Positions 1-11,444 of a stretch of 64,000 bases of DNA are shown one piece after another; positions within the stretch are counted from its first letter, which is position 1, and every line of letters starts with the position of its first letter. Source of the stretch: Beroe forskalii (lineage: Eukaryota > Ctenophora > Nuda > Beroida > Beroidae). The stretch lies in assembly GCA_011033025.1 (NCBI GenBank), contig WFMF01000025.1, positions 124,001 to 188,000 on the forward strand, written 5' to 3'. Both the position numbers and the translations under genes were made by a program. The notes beneath the pieces were generated by a model. It had not been told where the DNA came from, ran no database searches, and saw only the letters and a list, made by a program, of their open reading frames with translations.

Positions 1-579
1 TTCTGCTTTTGTATTTAACCTAGTTATGAATAGGTTATCCTTAATTGACAAGGTTCAGCTGTCTGTAATTATTCACCAACGGCCCCTGCAACTGCTTTTG
101 TTTGATGTCTCTGGGATCAATCTGATGAATGAATGATGAGTTTTTGGATTGCGCGCGTAGCGCGCAAAAAGCACACTAGTGTCATTTTTGCGCTATTTTC
201 ATTTAAAGTACTTTGCAACAAGCATTTAGCCTGCGCGGCTTTCTAGTTATCTCAAGTATTTTATCCCGGTTGTCTGGTATGTGTTCACAAACTGACAATC
301 AAAACCATCTGGCATTACTGAAAAGAAGTTTTAAATGCAAGTTTAATTTACGACTGGTCGAGCACCTCTGAAGGTAAAGGATGGTCAGTGATGCGTATTA
401 TAAATCTCCTTATCGTGTGTTTTGCATACCATCGCACTATAGGCACTTCAGCAAGATAAACTCCCGGGATCTAGATCAGCCAGCGGGGAATGACAGTCAA
501 ATATTAGCAGATTATTACCCATCAAATACAAATTATTATGTCATTTTTCCTTAACCCTATCACAGTTCGATCCTAACAG

Positions 580-839
580 GCTCCTACAACAACTTCTTCC
601 GGATTTTCGATCGCACTAACAACAAAGATGCCTGCTTTGAGGCGAGCAGGGAATCTGCCAAGCCAAAGACGCAGTTGAAGCATTGTAAAGTTGGAGTCGG
701 ACCGAAGAGGCGAAAGGATGAAATAAGTGTAGAAATGCTAGACTTTAACCATAAAATCTTACATGCCCACTGGCACCCAACGGACAATGTTATAGCTGTT
801 GCAGCCACAAATAATTTATATTTGTTTACGGGCAAATAA
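580..839 (+). CDS. PPP2R2: PP2A regulatory subunit B (B55), terminal coding exon
   Basis: This exon encodes the C-terminus of a B55-type regulatory subunit of protein phosphatase 2A, a seven-bladed WD40 propeller that selects substrates for the PP2A core enzyme. Reading from the acceptor AG at 578-579 and taking one base from the upstream exon (G|GC), it gives [11 protein letters not shown], then [20 protein letters not shown], then [15 protein letters not shown], and stops at TAA 837-839. From memory of the animal B55 family, these blocks match the family's final WD40 blade (SYNNFF, RKDEIS, LDFNKKILH, WHP, IAVATTNNLY) almost residue for residue. The preceding exons must lie before base 1, since no B55-like reading is visible in 1-579. 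The exon has no ATG-initiated long frame, so simple ORF calling misses it. Codons are richer in G+C than the flanks. Confidence 0.93.
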
Positions 840-2814
840 TGTTAGGTTTAAAGGGGGCTTTTACACTTAACCAAATTATGCAGAAATTCGGATTGTATAA
901 TTTATTTGTCCGTGTTATTTTCGCTAGATGTTGAAATGGAAGACCAAAGATCTATACATGACTCAGGCCCAGTCATTCTCTGTAATTCATATGAAGACAC
1001 CAACGCGGATCGACTGAAGACCGGAACACTTCAAGTTTGAACAGCCCGAATTGAAGAAATCACTGCGATCACTGAAAAGATTCATTAAATTCTAAGTACT
1101 TTCGTAACTATTTGCTCAGTTTCGATTTCGTTATTAAGTAACACCATTGAGGATTAAGTGCTTCCGAATTGATTATTCGTGCACCATGAATCTGAAGCAG
1201 TGTTACTTCACAATTTGAGAACGTTAGGTTAAATTGAAGGGTTAAGTGTATTTTCTGGGTAGCCGGTATCTGCCGATCGCCTTACGATACTTTTTCATGG
1301 ATTTAGATGGTAGAATTTTAATCCTTCCTAGATAATCTCCATTTTGATCCTCTTATGCAAATTCGGCAGTTACGCGATATTAAGCTTGAGAATTGAAATT
1401 TTACTTATCTTACTCAACGATTTAATGTTGTTGAAACTTATGCAAATGGATTGATATTGGGTGTCCCAAAGGGCATTTATTCTTAGCATTTAGCATAGGT
1501 CCGTGGCGTTTTATCTTCTATACCGGAGACTGCGATTCACTTGCATAAATAGAATTTGTGCAGTGTTCTTTGGTCGTCTGCTAACATCACATCAGTTTTA
1601 ATGATCAACAGAAGATTCTTTGAGAATCGTGACTTATTGTCTTTGAAAGTTGAGATGCATATGTTTCATGACACATTGCCCCTGCCTTGAGGTAGGAGTA
1701 GTGGCATCGCAGTCCTGTTGTGTCAGAGTGCTGCACTTAATAGGTTCAAATTTTGCTCTTTATTTGTATAACTTAACTTGCACCAATTAATAGTATTTAT
1801 AACGTGAAATTACATTTTCCTACCGTACTAAAATTGTTCACGATGTATCAGCGTTAATATTCTCTCCTTCCGTATAAGTATATTATTTGGATATAATTAT
1901 GCAATATTCTGACTTTTGATTTAATTTTGACGAGGTTTATATAGGTGATTGTTCATTTTGGGATACCCTTTTTCTGGTCAAATTTCATATATTTATTAAA
2001 CAGAATATTGGCTAAGAGTTTAAAATATTGGACTATCATAATCGTGGATATCATTACAACATATATTTTTTGATTAAAGTGCAAGGTTCAAAATGTTGAA
2101 TAAGTGTTCAGTCCATGGAAAGAATGTACGAAATAATGGATAATTTAAGTTGTTATGTAGGTGGTATTTCCTTCTGGAGTGGCTCTAACGCCCTAAAAAG
2201 TCTCACTGAAATGTTTGTGAGTTTTTAATTATTTTAATCTCTTACAAACATGTATGCAGATCGCTTGACTGACAGATGGCTCGATAAGGATGCGCTAAAT
2301 TTTGTGCTTTCGATAGAGTCTATGTAGAAAGTTGACGCGCGAACAGGAAATCCGTGAACATCTTTGAAGCCCTCCTGTAATCGAGCGATCTGTTCACATG
2401 CGTTATAATGCTTCGGAGTAAGCTTGCAACTCAAAGTTTATGTAACAAGTTCTTGGTCAATTTATATTCAGGTGTGTCATATGTTATTATTTGTTGCTTA
2501 AAACATGGCCCATCACTTAAATAGTTGTTGGGCGAGTTATCTAATCACTCAGCTGTTATGATATGAATGGTGTTGTGGTTGTTTTCAAATTTATTGCAAA
2601 GGCGCCGTTCACAAATGTTATCATTTAAATTGGCCGATTTCCAACCCTCTCCTTAATCATGATATACATAAATAACACTATCACTATCATAATCATTTGA
2701 CAGCATACCCCTTGATTGTTTATTACATAATGTGGACGATCCCTAACTTGTGTTCTATTCTGCACTTGCCTTACAATGATAGTTTGAACTACAGTTTGCG
2801 CTTCTTTTGTGTGC

Positions 2815-2885
2815 GCGGTTTAAGTTTGCGCGGCGTACAGACAATACTATGTCTAATGTCTATACGCCGCACAAACTTAAGCCGC
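2815..2885. repeat. Imperfect hairpin, arms about 28 bp
   Basis: The left arm (2815-2842, beginning GCGGTTTAAGTTTGCGCGGC) pairs with the right arm (2858-2885, ending AAACTTAAGCCGC) around a 15-base loop. The flank at 2780-2800 resembles the end of the palindrome at 3680, so both may be copies of one very short MITE family. Confidence 0.7.
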
Positions 2886-3679
2886 GCCCATTTGAGACAA
2901 TATTTCGAGCTGCACAGTTACATCTAAAATGTGCCACAACAGGCCCAAAACAGGCACGTTCAATGCAATACACGGATTTTCGAGCTAGTGCGGGCCTAGG
3001 CCCCCCTTTCTTTTATTCCGGGGGAAGCTTTTGCAATTTCCATGAGCTTTTTTTAAATTTAACTATGTAGCATGAGCCTCATTTTAACTATCTACAAATG
3101 GGATCATGCATTTGTTTGCATTCTCAAATTTCACTGCAATCTCTTGATTGTGACTTCATTTTGATGTTCAAATTTTGCAAAAAAAAGTAGGTTAGGCTTA
3201 GGCCCCGCGAAAGGCTTTTTAGAGGGGGAATTTGAAAACAGGGGAGGGGGCAGCCCACTCCTTCCATAACCTTCACGCTGAGGGCCTTAGCGTGAATGAA
3301 GTAATGTTCATTTTGCACCGCCCTCATGAGATTTGCCGCTTTCCAATTACCCGTTCGGTCCCGAAATCGTCATGACACCAATTAGCGTGCGAGTTTACAT
3401 TTAACAAGCACATTGATTGCTCAATGTCAAATGGACCTGTGGGCAGGCTTATACACCAATTGTCTCTGTTGCTCAGATTAAAACCGGACAATCCAAGGTT
3501 TATCGACCATGTACTGTTGTGGTTCATTCTACCGCGGCAAAAAGAAACTGGATTGTAATATCAGTGTGTTAATCAAATAATTGTTCTGAAATTGATTAAA
3601 ATTTGATTTGCTTTTGGTAAATTTTTGGACTGATTTGGAAATGCATGTTGAAAAATATCATTTTACCCTATTACGGCGA

Positions 3680-3766
3680 CAGTTCGAACTGCAGTTTTGT
3701 GTTCGCGGTGTAAAGACATATTAATGACATTTCTGTACGCCGCGCACAAAACTGCAGTTCGAACTG
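3680..3766. repeat. Palindromic mini-MITE, 87 bp
   Basis: The ends are inverted copies of CAGTTCGAACTGCAGTTTTG. The interior keeps a GCGGYGTA(C/A)A pair around an AT-rich loop. It shares the GCGGCGTACAGA-like core with the palindrome at 2815, which supports a small dispersed family. No target-site duplication was resolved. Confidence 0.7.
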
Positions 3767-4604
3767 CCACTGTTATGATGAATAAAATCGTTCGATTTTG
3801 TCGATCTAGCAAATTTATCAATGTTCAAGTATTCAGTTGATACAAGTGAATATCAAATTTGGCTCCTTAAATTTCTAGACTATAAATTTCTAGATTAAAA
3901 CTAATTTGATTTAAATTGATTGGTGTCTGTGCTTCGATTAAGTTTGAAGTTTGAACTTTTGCTCAGATCAACAGTGCATTCGTGTGAGTTATGAGTAAAG
4001 AATTATCCTCTCCCCCAGCAACCCTCTAGTACCCTAATTCCAACCAGGCCTTATTTCACCCGTTCCTGCTTAGAGATCCCTATAGCGTCAACAATGTCTA
4101 ATTTACATGATTGATCAGTACTATGACACGAACAGAGATTATCGGTATCTATCTGAAAGATTCAGACACCGGTATGCTGTGATTTTTAGCAAAATACTCT
4201 GCTGATTCCCAACACTTTCCTCCTCCTCTTGTCAGTACATCTCTTGCTCACACACATGTAGTGATGTTGTTCGTCACCCCTGAGTATATGTTAACAACGA
4301 ATTCCGTGTGTTTTCTTAGAGTTTTATGATGGAACAATAGTTGTGAGCTGCGGTCTGTATTAACTGGTATATTTAAATTTGTTTGTACCATAAAATTTAG
4401 TCTTATTATTTTTGTATTTTGATATAATGTGATTTACATTTTAAATTAAATGTGTTTTTATTATTGTAATGCCGTAAAGGCATTTATTGAATGACCATCA
4501 AGAAATTAGCTCACTGAAAATCGGGCTCTTTTCAGCATACATGCATAATGTAATTGTATATCTCCCCCTCATGATTTTGGCGCATAGGAAATACCCCTTT
4601 TTTA

Positions 4605-4734
4605 CTGTGCACAACATAATTTCGGACCGAAAATGCTGCAAATCCATGCAAATTTTGGTATCGATTGGACAAATGGTTTTATGGGTGAAATGGTCAAAAT
4701 TTGCGCGCAGCACTTTCGGTGCTGTTGTGCACAG
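4605..4734. mobile_element. MITE, 130 bp, TTA target duplication
   Basis: Terminal inverted repeats CTGTGCACAACA / TGTTGTGCACAG are flanked by TTA at 4602-4604 and 4735-4737. The 3-bp TWA duplication is the hallmark of PIF/Harbinger insertions, so that superfamily is the best guess. The interior keeps a second inverted pair around CGAAAATGCTGC / GCAGCACTTTCG. It has no coding capacity. It sits 6 bp from the next element. Confidence 0.7.
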
Positions 4735-4743
4735 TTAAAGTAA

Positions 4744-5051
4744 GGGGCCATCCATAAAGGACGTCCGCAAAATTTCGGCCATTTTAGACCCCTCCCTCCC
4801 CCTTGTCCGCAATCCAGAAACCCCAGACGTCCACATTTTTCCTGAAAATTTTCTGGGTCATCATTTTTGGCCCCGAAATTTCATGATTTTCTAGTGAAAT
4901 CAGAAATAGCCGTCAAATCGCCCATATAATTTCCATGAATTGCGGACGTCTGCATTTGGCAAAACACCCCCTCTCCCCTACGTCCGCATTGGCTAGACTC
5001 CCCGGCCCCCCTCATTGCGCGGACGTCCTTTAAAGCTTTATGGATGGCCCC
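4744..5051. mobile_element. MITE, 308 bp, TAA target duplication
   Basis: The ends are GGGGCCATCCATAAAGGACG and the inverse, which carries a small extra AAGCTTT segment. They are flanked by TAA at 4741-4743 and 5052-5054. Subterminal GTCCGC / GCGGAC pairs continue the symmetry. The 3-bp TAA duplication fits PIF/Harbinger or Zator-like elements, and the superfamily is not settled by the sequence. It is non-autonomous. Confidence 0.7.
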
Positions 5052-5080
5052 TAAACTATTACCAGGACCCTGGTTTCACG

Positions 5081-5386
5081 ACGCCCTTGCTAAACACGAC
5101 ACGTTTATCCCTGTTTGCGGGTATCTCTCCCATATAAACGGCTCTGAGTGACGTCACAGATCTAAACGTCAATTTTTCTGTATCCTAAACCTAAGCAAGA
5201 CCCTAACCTTAATCCTAACCCTAACAAATCTTGACCCTAATCCTAGTCCTTAAAGCGCTAGGAGCGCTTAATTATATTTTTCTGAGTGACGTCATTGTCA
5301 TAGATAATGAAGGCTCCCGTTTATATGGGAGACCTACCTGTTTGCGTTGCGCACCTAGCCTATGCTGGGCTATGCGGGCTTAGGAG
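5081..5386. repeat. Extra copy of the long-TIR end module, split by a MITE
   Basis: The stretch GCTAAACACG...CGTTTATCCCTG...CTATGCGGGCTTAGGA repeats, in the same orientation, the module that closes the long-TIR element at about 14430-14529. It is inverted relative to the module at 5495-5610. A 219-bp MITE at 5120-5338 interrupts it. The left end of the large element is therefore flanked by an extra, mirrored copy of its own terminus. Confidence 0.55.
5120..5338. mobile_element. GGTAT-family MITE, 219 bp, 8-bp target duplication
   Basis: The TIRs are GGTATCTCTCCCATATAAAC and the inverse of GGTAGGTCTCCCATATAAAC. They are flanked by an exact 8-bp duplication TGTTTGCG at 5112-5119 and 5339-5346. 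GTGACGTCA follows inside both ends. The core (about 5175-5260) is a degenerate series of CCCTAA/CCTAA-like units resembling telomere repeat. The TIR and duplication length match the 5.15-kb element at 6294, so both belong to one family. An 8-bp duplication fits hAT, P, Merlin or Mutator-like groups, and the GG start favours Merlin or an undescribed group. Confidence 0.8.
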
Positions 5387-5408
5387 AGACGCCCCTGGCC
5401 TGGTTACT

Positions 5409-5484
5409 GTTTGTCAGACGTTGTCTGACCCCTACGCCTTCGGCGCGCGTCCGCCGAAATAATGGTCAGACAACGTCTGACAAC
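5409..5484. repeat. Short hairpin, arms about 21 bp
   Basis: GTTTGTCAGACGTTGTCTGA (5409 onward) is mirrored by the arm at 5464-5484. Each arm is itself nearly palindromic (GTCAGACGTTGTCTGAC). It lies exactly between the two mirrored copies of the end module and may be the loop of a larger fold-back. Confidence 0.65.
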
Positions 5485-5494
5485 CTATGGTTAG

Positions 5495-6293
5495 TTCCTA
5501 AGCCCGCATGGGTGTGTGTACGCGCCGCGCGCGCTTCCCTACGGGACACCCTGGGGGAGCGCGCTGCGCGAACCACACAGGGATATACGTGTTTAGCAAC
5601 CTGGTATGTATCTACCCCAGGCTGTAACCCTCAGTGAAGTAAATCCTCCCATAGATGTTAGAGCGGATTTTGGTAGTCCATAGGGTCAAGAACCACCAAA
5701 AAAAAGTTGTTCAAAAAATTCCTTGGGGAACCTTGATTTTTTACCCCTTTTTTACCCGCGCATAGGGTAAAACTTCGATTGCCGATATCTCAGCTTCCTT
5801 TTGAGATAGAAAGCTCACCAACCACACTAAAATATTCGCAATGGTCACATTAGGTCGGGCGGATCATGGTTCCAAGTCGCTACCTCGTTCGGTTTTCGAG
5901 ATAATCGCCAAAACCCCTTTTTCACCATACGCAAAGGGGCAAAAATATGGTCCAGGTAAATATGGCCATACTGTGGGTAAATTGGCACTAATTATGATTT
6001 TAAATGCAGGTATCGGTTGTTCATAGACTGAAGTTGTACCAAAAAAAAGTTGTCCAAGATATTCCATGAGGAACCCCCTTTTCTAACCCCTTTTTGTGAC
6101 CCGGCGTAAGCCCAAATTTTGAATAAAGTTATCTCGGCTTCCTTTTGAGATAGAAAGCTCACCAACCACACTAAAATGATCGCAATGGTCACATTAGGTC
6201 GGGCGGATCATGGTTCCAAGTGGCTATCTTGCACCGTTTTCGAGATATTGGCCAAAAACCCCTTTTTCTTCATGCGCAAAGGGGCAAAAATTT
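5495..6293. repeat. Left TIR of the long-TIR element, outer part
   Basis: The outermost 150 bp is a GC-rich end module. From about 5640 the arm consists of tandem units of about 343 bp, recognisable by GAGATAGAAAGCTCACCAAC at about 5803 and 6145. It continues at 11445, beyond the inserted element. Confidence 0.8.
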
Positions 6294-9200
6294 GGTATGT
6301 CTCCCATGTAAACGGGGCTGAGTGACGTCATTTTTTGCCCTACTTTTTTTCACGGCACCACTTATTTATTAACGAAATTTCGAACTTATTTTGTGCGCGC
6401 ACAACGTAGTTTTCCCGTTTTTTTAAATAATTTTAATTTTTATAGTTATTCAAGAACAAGAACGGAACCGGAACTTAGATCTTAGAACAAGATCGTAGAA
6501 CTGGATTTAGATCTTAGAACAAGATCGTAGAACTGGATTTAGATCTTAGAACAAGATCATGGAACCGGAACAAGATCGTGGAACAGGATTTAGATCTTAG
6601 AACAAGATCATGGAGCCGGAACAAGATCGTGGAGCAGGATCGTAGAACTGGATTTAGATCTTGGAACAGGATCATGGAGCCGGAACAAGATCGTGGAACA
6701 GGATCGTAGAACTGGATTTAGATCTTGGAACAGGATCTTGGAACTGGAACAAGATCGTGGAACAGGATCGTAGAACTGGATTTAGATCTTGGAACAGGAT
6801 CTTGGAACCGGAACAAGATCGTGGAACAGGATTTAGATCTTGGAACAGGATCGTGGAACTGGATGTAGATCTTGGAACAGGATCATGGAACTGGAACAAG
6901 ATCTTGGAACAGGATCGTGGAACTGGATGTAGATCTTGGAACAGGATCACGGAACCGGAACAAGATCTTGGAACAGGATCGTAGAAAGAATTTAGATCTT
7001 GGAACAGGATCACGGAACCGGAACAAGATCGTGGAACAGGATTTAGATCTTGGAACAGGATCGTGGAACTGGATGTAGATCTTGGAACAGGATCACGGAA
7101 CCGGAACAAGATCTTGGAACAGGATCGTAGAAAGAATTTAGATCTTGGAACAGGATCACGGAACCGGAACAAGATCGTGGAACAGGATTTAGATCTTGGA
7201 ACAGGATCGTTGAACTGGATGTAGATCTTGGAACAGGATCATGGAACTGGAACAAGATCTTGTAACAGGATCGTGGAACTGGAACAAGATCTTGTAACAG
7301 GATCGTGGAACTGGAACAAGATCTTGGAACAGGATTAAGTGGAACTGGATGTAGATCTTGGAACAGGATCGTGGAACTGGATTTAGATCTTGGAACAGGA
7401 TCGTAGAACTGGATTTAGATCTTGGAACAGGATCTTGGAACCGTAACAAGATCGTGGAACAGGATTTAGATCTTGGAACAGGATCGTGGAACTGGATGTA
7501 GATCTTGGAACAGGATCATGGAACTGAAACAAGATCTCGGAACAGGATCGTAGAACTGGATTTAGATCTTGGAACAGGATCATGGAACCGGAACATGATC
7601 GTGGAACAGGATCGTAGAACTGGATTTAGATCTTGGAACAGGATCATGGAGCCGGAACAAGATCGTGGAACAGGATCGTAGAACTGGATTTAGATCTTGG
7701 AACAGGATCATGGAACCGGCACAAGATCGTGGAACAGGATCGTAGAACTGGATGTAGATCTTGGAACAGGATCTTGGAACCGGAACAAGATCGTGGAACA
7801 GGATTTAGATCTTGGAACAGGATCACGGAACCGGAACAAGATCGTGGAACAGGATCGTAGAATTGGATTGAGATCTTGGAACAGGATCACGGAACCGGAA
7901 CAAGATCGTGGAACAGGATCGTAGAATTGGATTTAGATCTTGGAACAGGATCGTGGAACTGGATTTAGATCTTGGAACAGGATCGTAGAACTGGATTTAG
8001 AACTTGGAACAGGATCATGGAACTGGAACAAGATCGTGGAACAGGATCATAGAACTGGATTTAGATCTTGGAACCGGAACAAGATCGTGGAACACTAACA
8101 GGATTTAGATCTTGGAACAGGTTTGTGGAACTGGATGTAGATCTTGGAACAGGATCATGGAACTGGAACAAGATCTTGGAACAGGATCGTGGAACTGGAT
8201 GTAGATCTTGGAACAGGATCACGGAACCGGAACAAGATCGTAGAACAGGATCGTAGAACTGGATTTAGATCTTGGAACAGGATCTTGCAACCGGAACAAG
8301 ATCGTGGAACACTAACAGGATTTAGATCTTGGAACAGGATCGTGGAACTGGATGTAGATCTTGGAACAGGATCATGGAACTGGAACAAGATCTTGGAACA
8401 GGATCGTGGAACTGGATGTAGATCTTGGAACAGGATCGTGGAACTGGATGTAGATCTTGAAACAGGATCACGGAACCGGAAAAAGATCGTGGAACAGGGT
8501 CATAGAACTGGATTTATACTTTGGAACAGGATCGTGGAACTGGATTTAGATCTTGGAACAGGATCATGGAACCGGAACAAGATCGTGGAACAGGATCGTA
8601 GAACTGGATTTAGATCTTGGAACAGGATCTTGGAACCGGAACAAGATCGTGGAACAGGATTTAGATCTTGGAACAGGATCGTGGAACTGGATGTAGATCT
8701 TGGAACAGGATCATGGAACTGGAACAAGATCGTGGAACAGGATCGTGGAACTGGATGTAGATCTTGGAACAGGATCACGGAACCGGAACAAGATCGTGGA
8801 ACAGGATCGTAGAACTGGATTTAGCTCTTGGAACCGGATCGTGGAACTGGATTTAGATCTTGGAACAGGATCATGGAACTGGAACAAGATCTTGGAACAG
8901 GATCGTGGAACTGGATTTAGATCTTGGAACAGGATCGTGGAACAGGATCGTAGAACTGGATTTAGATCTTGGAACAGGATCACAGAACCGGAACAAGATC
9001 GTGGAACAGGATCGTAGAACTGGATTTAGATCTTGGAACAGGATCATGGATCTGGAACAAGATCTTGGAACAGGATCGTGCAACTGGATGTAGATCTTGG
9101 AACAGGACCACGGAATCGGAACAAGATCGTGGAACATGATCGTAGAACTGGATTTAGACCTTGGAACAGGATCGTGGAAAAGGATCGTAAAAACTGGATT

Positions 9201-11444
9201 TATGATCTTGGAACAGGATCATGGAACTGGAACAAGATCTTGGAACAGCGATTGTGGAACTGGATGTAGATATACCAATAGATCGTCTATTGATATATGT
9301 TCCACGATCTATGATCTAGTGAGCTACGTTTTAAGATCTAAATCCAGTTCCACGATCCAGTTCCACGATCCTATGTTCCACGATCCAGTGAGCTATGTTC
9401 TAAAATCTAAATCCAGTTCACAATCCTGTCCCAAGATCTCATTCCAGTTCTACGATCCTGTTCCACGATTCTGTTCCGGTTCCGTGATCCTGTTCCAAGA
9501 TCTACATCCAGTTCCACGATCCTGTTCCACGATCTTGTTCCGGTTCCGTGATCCTGTTCCAAGATCTACATCCAGTTCCAGGATCCTCTTCCGGTTCCAT
9601 GATCTTTTTCTAGTGAGCTACGATCTATTGATATATGTTCCACGATCTATGATCTAGTGAGCTATGTTCTAAGATCTAAATCCAGTTCCACGATCCTGTT
9701 CCTAGATCTAAATCCAGTTCTACGATCCAGTTCCGGTTCCATGATATTGTTCTAGTGAGATTCGATCTATTGATCCATCTTCCACGATCTATGATCATTG
9801 ATGTAGTGAGCTATTTTCTAACTCTAAGATCTAATTCTAAATCCAATTCCACGATCCTGTTCCAAGATCTAAATCCTTATCCAGTTCTACGATCCTGTTC
9901 CGGTTCCATGATATTGTTCTAGTGAACTACGATCTATTGATCTATGTCCCACGATCTAGTGAGCTAAGTTCTAAAATGTAAATCCAGTTCCACAATCCTG
10001 TCCCAAGATCTCAATCTAGTTCTACGATCCTGTTCCACGATCTTGTTCCGGTTCCATGATAAATATGTTCTAGTGAGCTACGATCTATTGATATATGTTC
10101 CACGATCTATGATCTAGTGTAAGTGAGCTATGCTCTAAGATCTAAATCCAGTTCCACGATCCTGTTCCAAGATCTAAATCCAGTTCTACGATCCTGTTCC
10201 ACGATCTTGTTCCGGTTCCAAGATCTTGTTCTAGTGTGCTACGATCTATTGATGATGATCTATGTTCCACGATCTAGTGAGCTATGTTCTACGATCCTGT
10301 TCCTAGATCTAAATCCAGTTCTACGATCCTGTTCCACGATCTTGTTCCGGCTCCATGATCTTGTTCTAGTGTGCTACGATCTATTGATGATGATCTATGT
10401 TCCACGATCTAGTGAGCTATGTTCTACGATCCTGTTCCAAGATCTGAATCCAGTTCTACGATCCTGTTCCACGATCTTGCTCCGGTTCCATGATCCTGTT
10501 CCAAGATCTAAATCCAGTTCTACGATCCTGTTCCAAGATCTTGTTCCAGTTCCACGATCCTGTTCCAAGATTTAAATCCTGTTCCACGATCTTGTTCCGG
10601 TTCCAAGATCCTGTTCCAAGATCTAAATCCAGTTCTACGATCCTGTTCCACGATCTTTCCGGTTCCATGATCCTGTTCCAAGATCTAAATCCAGTTCCAC
10701 GATCCTGTTCCAAGATCTAAATCCAGTTCTACGACCCTGTTCCAAGATCTTGTTCCGGTTCCATGATCCTGTTCCAAGATCTAAATCCAGTTCTATAATC
10801 CTTTTCCACGATCCTGTTCCAAAGTTCCAAGATCTAAATCCAGGTCCACGATCCTGTTCCAAGATCTAAATCCAGTTCTACGATCCTGTTCCAAGATCTT
10901 GTTCCAGTTCCATGATCCTGTTCCAAGATCTACATCCAGTTCCACGATCCTGTTCCAAGATCTAAATCCTGTTCCACGATCTTGTTCCGGTTCCAAGATC
11001 CTGTTCCAAGATCTAAATCCAGTTCTACGATCCTGTTCCACGATCTTGTTCCGGTTCCATGATCCTGTTCCAAGATCTAAATCCAGTTCTACGATCCTGC
11101 TCCACGATCTTGTTCCGGCTCCATGATATTGTTCTAAAGATCTAAATCCTGTTCTACGATCTTGTTCCGGTTCCATGATCTTGTTCTAAGATCTAAATCC
11201 AGTTCTACGATCTTGTTCTAAGATCTAAATCCAGTTCTACGATCTTGTTCTAAGATCTAAGTTCCGGTTCCGTTCTTGTTCTTAAATAACTATAAAAATT
11301 AAAATTATTTTAAAAAAATGGGAAAACTACGTTGTGCGCGCACAAAATAAGTTTGAAATTTCATGAATAAATAAGTGGTGCTGTGAAAAAAAAAGTAGGG
11401 CAAAATATGACGTCACTCAGCCCCGTTTACATGGGAGACATACC
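6294..11444. mobile_element. Giant GGTAT-family foldback element, 5,151 bp
   Basis: The ends are GGTATGTCTCCCATGTAAAC and its exact inverse, flanked by an 8-bp duplication AAAAATTT at 6286-6293 and 11445-11452. The inverted ends stay nearly identical for about 190 bp (ACGGGGCTGAGTGACGTCA, a GTGCGCGCACAAC palindrome, an AT-rich stretch). They then pass directly into a minisatellite that is itself mirrored, so the whole element can fold on itself. No transposase-like frame is present. All long open frames inside are translations of the minisatellite. The insertion lies inside a 343-bp unit of the older left TIR and so is younger than it. The 219-bp MITE at 5120 has the same TIR and duplication length. 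Confidence 0.88.
6466..11270. repeat. Mirrored 16/64-bp minisatellite
   Basis: The basic unit is 16 bp (for example GGAACAGGATCGTAGA, ACTGGATTTAGATCTT, GGAACAGGATCATGGA, ACCGGAACAAGATCGT). Four of these make a 64-bp higher-order unit. Bases 6466 to about 9270 read in this orientation and about 9300 to 11270 in the reverse complement. The switch lies near 9285 within CAATAGATCGTCTATTG. Just after the switch the array is degenerate and mixed with GATCTAGTGAGCTACGATC-like variants. The array lacks stops in several frames simply because the unit does, and 64 is not a multiple of 3. I therefore reject coding function for the many long open frames. Confidence 0.93.

Larger units (their letters stand above)
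840..4601. other. B55 3' flank, gene-free AT-rich stretch
   Basis: I see no supported gene here on either strand. The proximal part should include the B55 3' UTR. ATTAAA-type hexamers occur near 1084, 1996 and 2074, but none can be chosen as the cleavage signal. Open frames are short and lack protein-like composition. The only structured features are two related palindromes at 2815-2885 and 3680-3766. Confidence 0.6.

Noticed and set aside
560-580. tRNA B-box-like AGTTCGATCCT
   Set aside because: No A-box or acceptor stem. It lies in the intron end before the B55 exon.
5841-6192. Open frames in the long-TIR arms, matched by frames at 13529-14159
   Set aside because: They are read-through of the 343-bp repeat unit on both strands, with no conserved domain.
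6661-11176. Many open frames of 60-222 codons across the minisatellite on both strands
   Set aside because: They are translations of the 16/64-bp repeat, which lacks stops. They occur in several frames and both strands at once and have no start, splice or composition signs of a gene.
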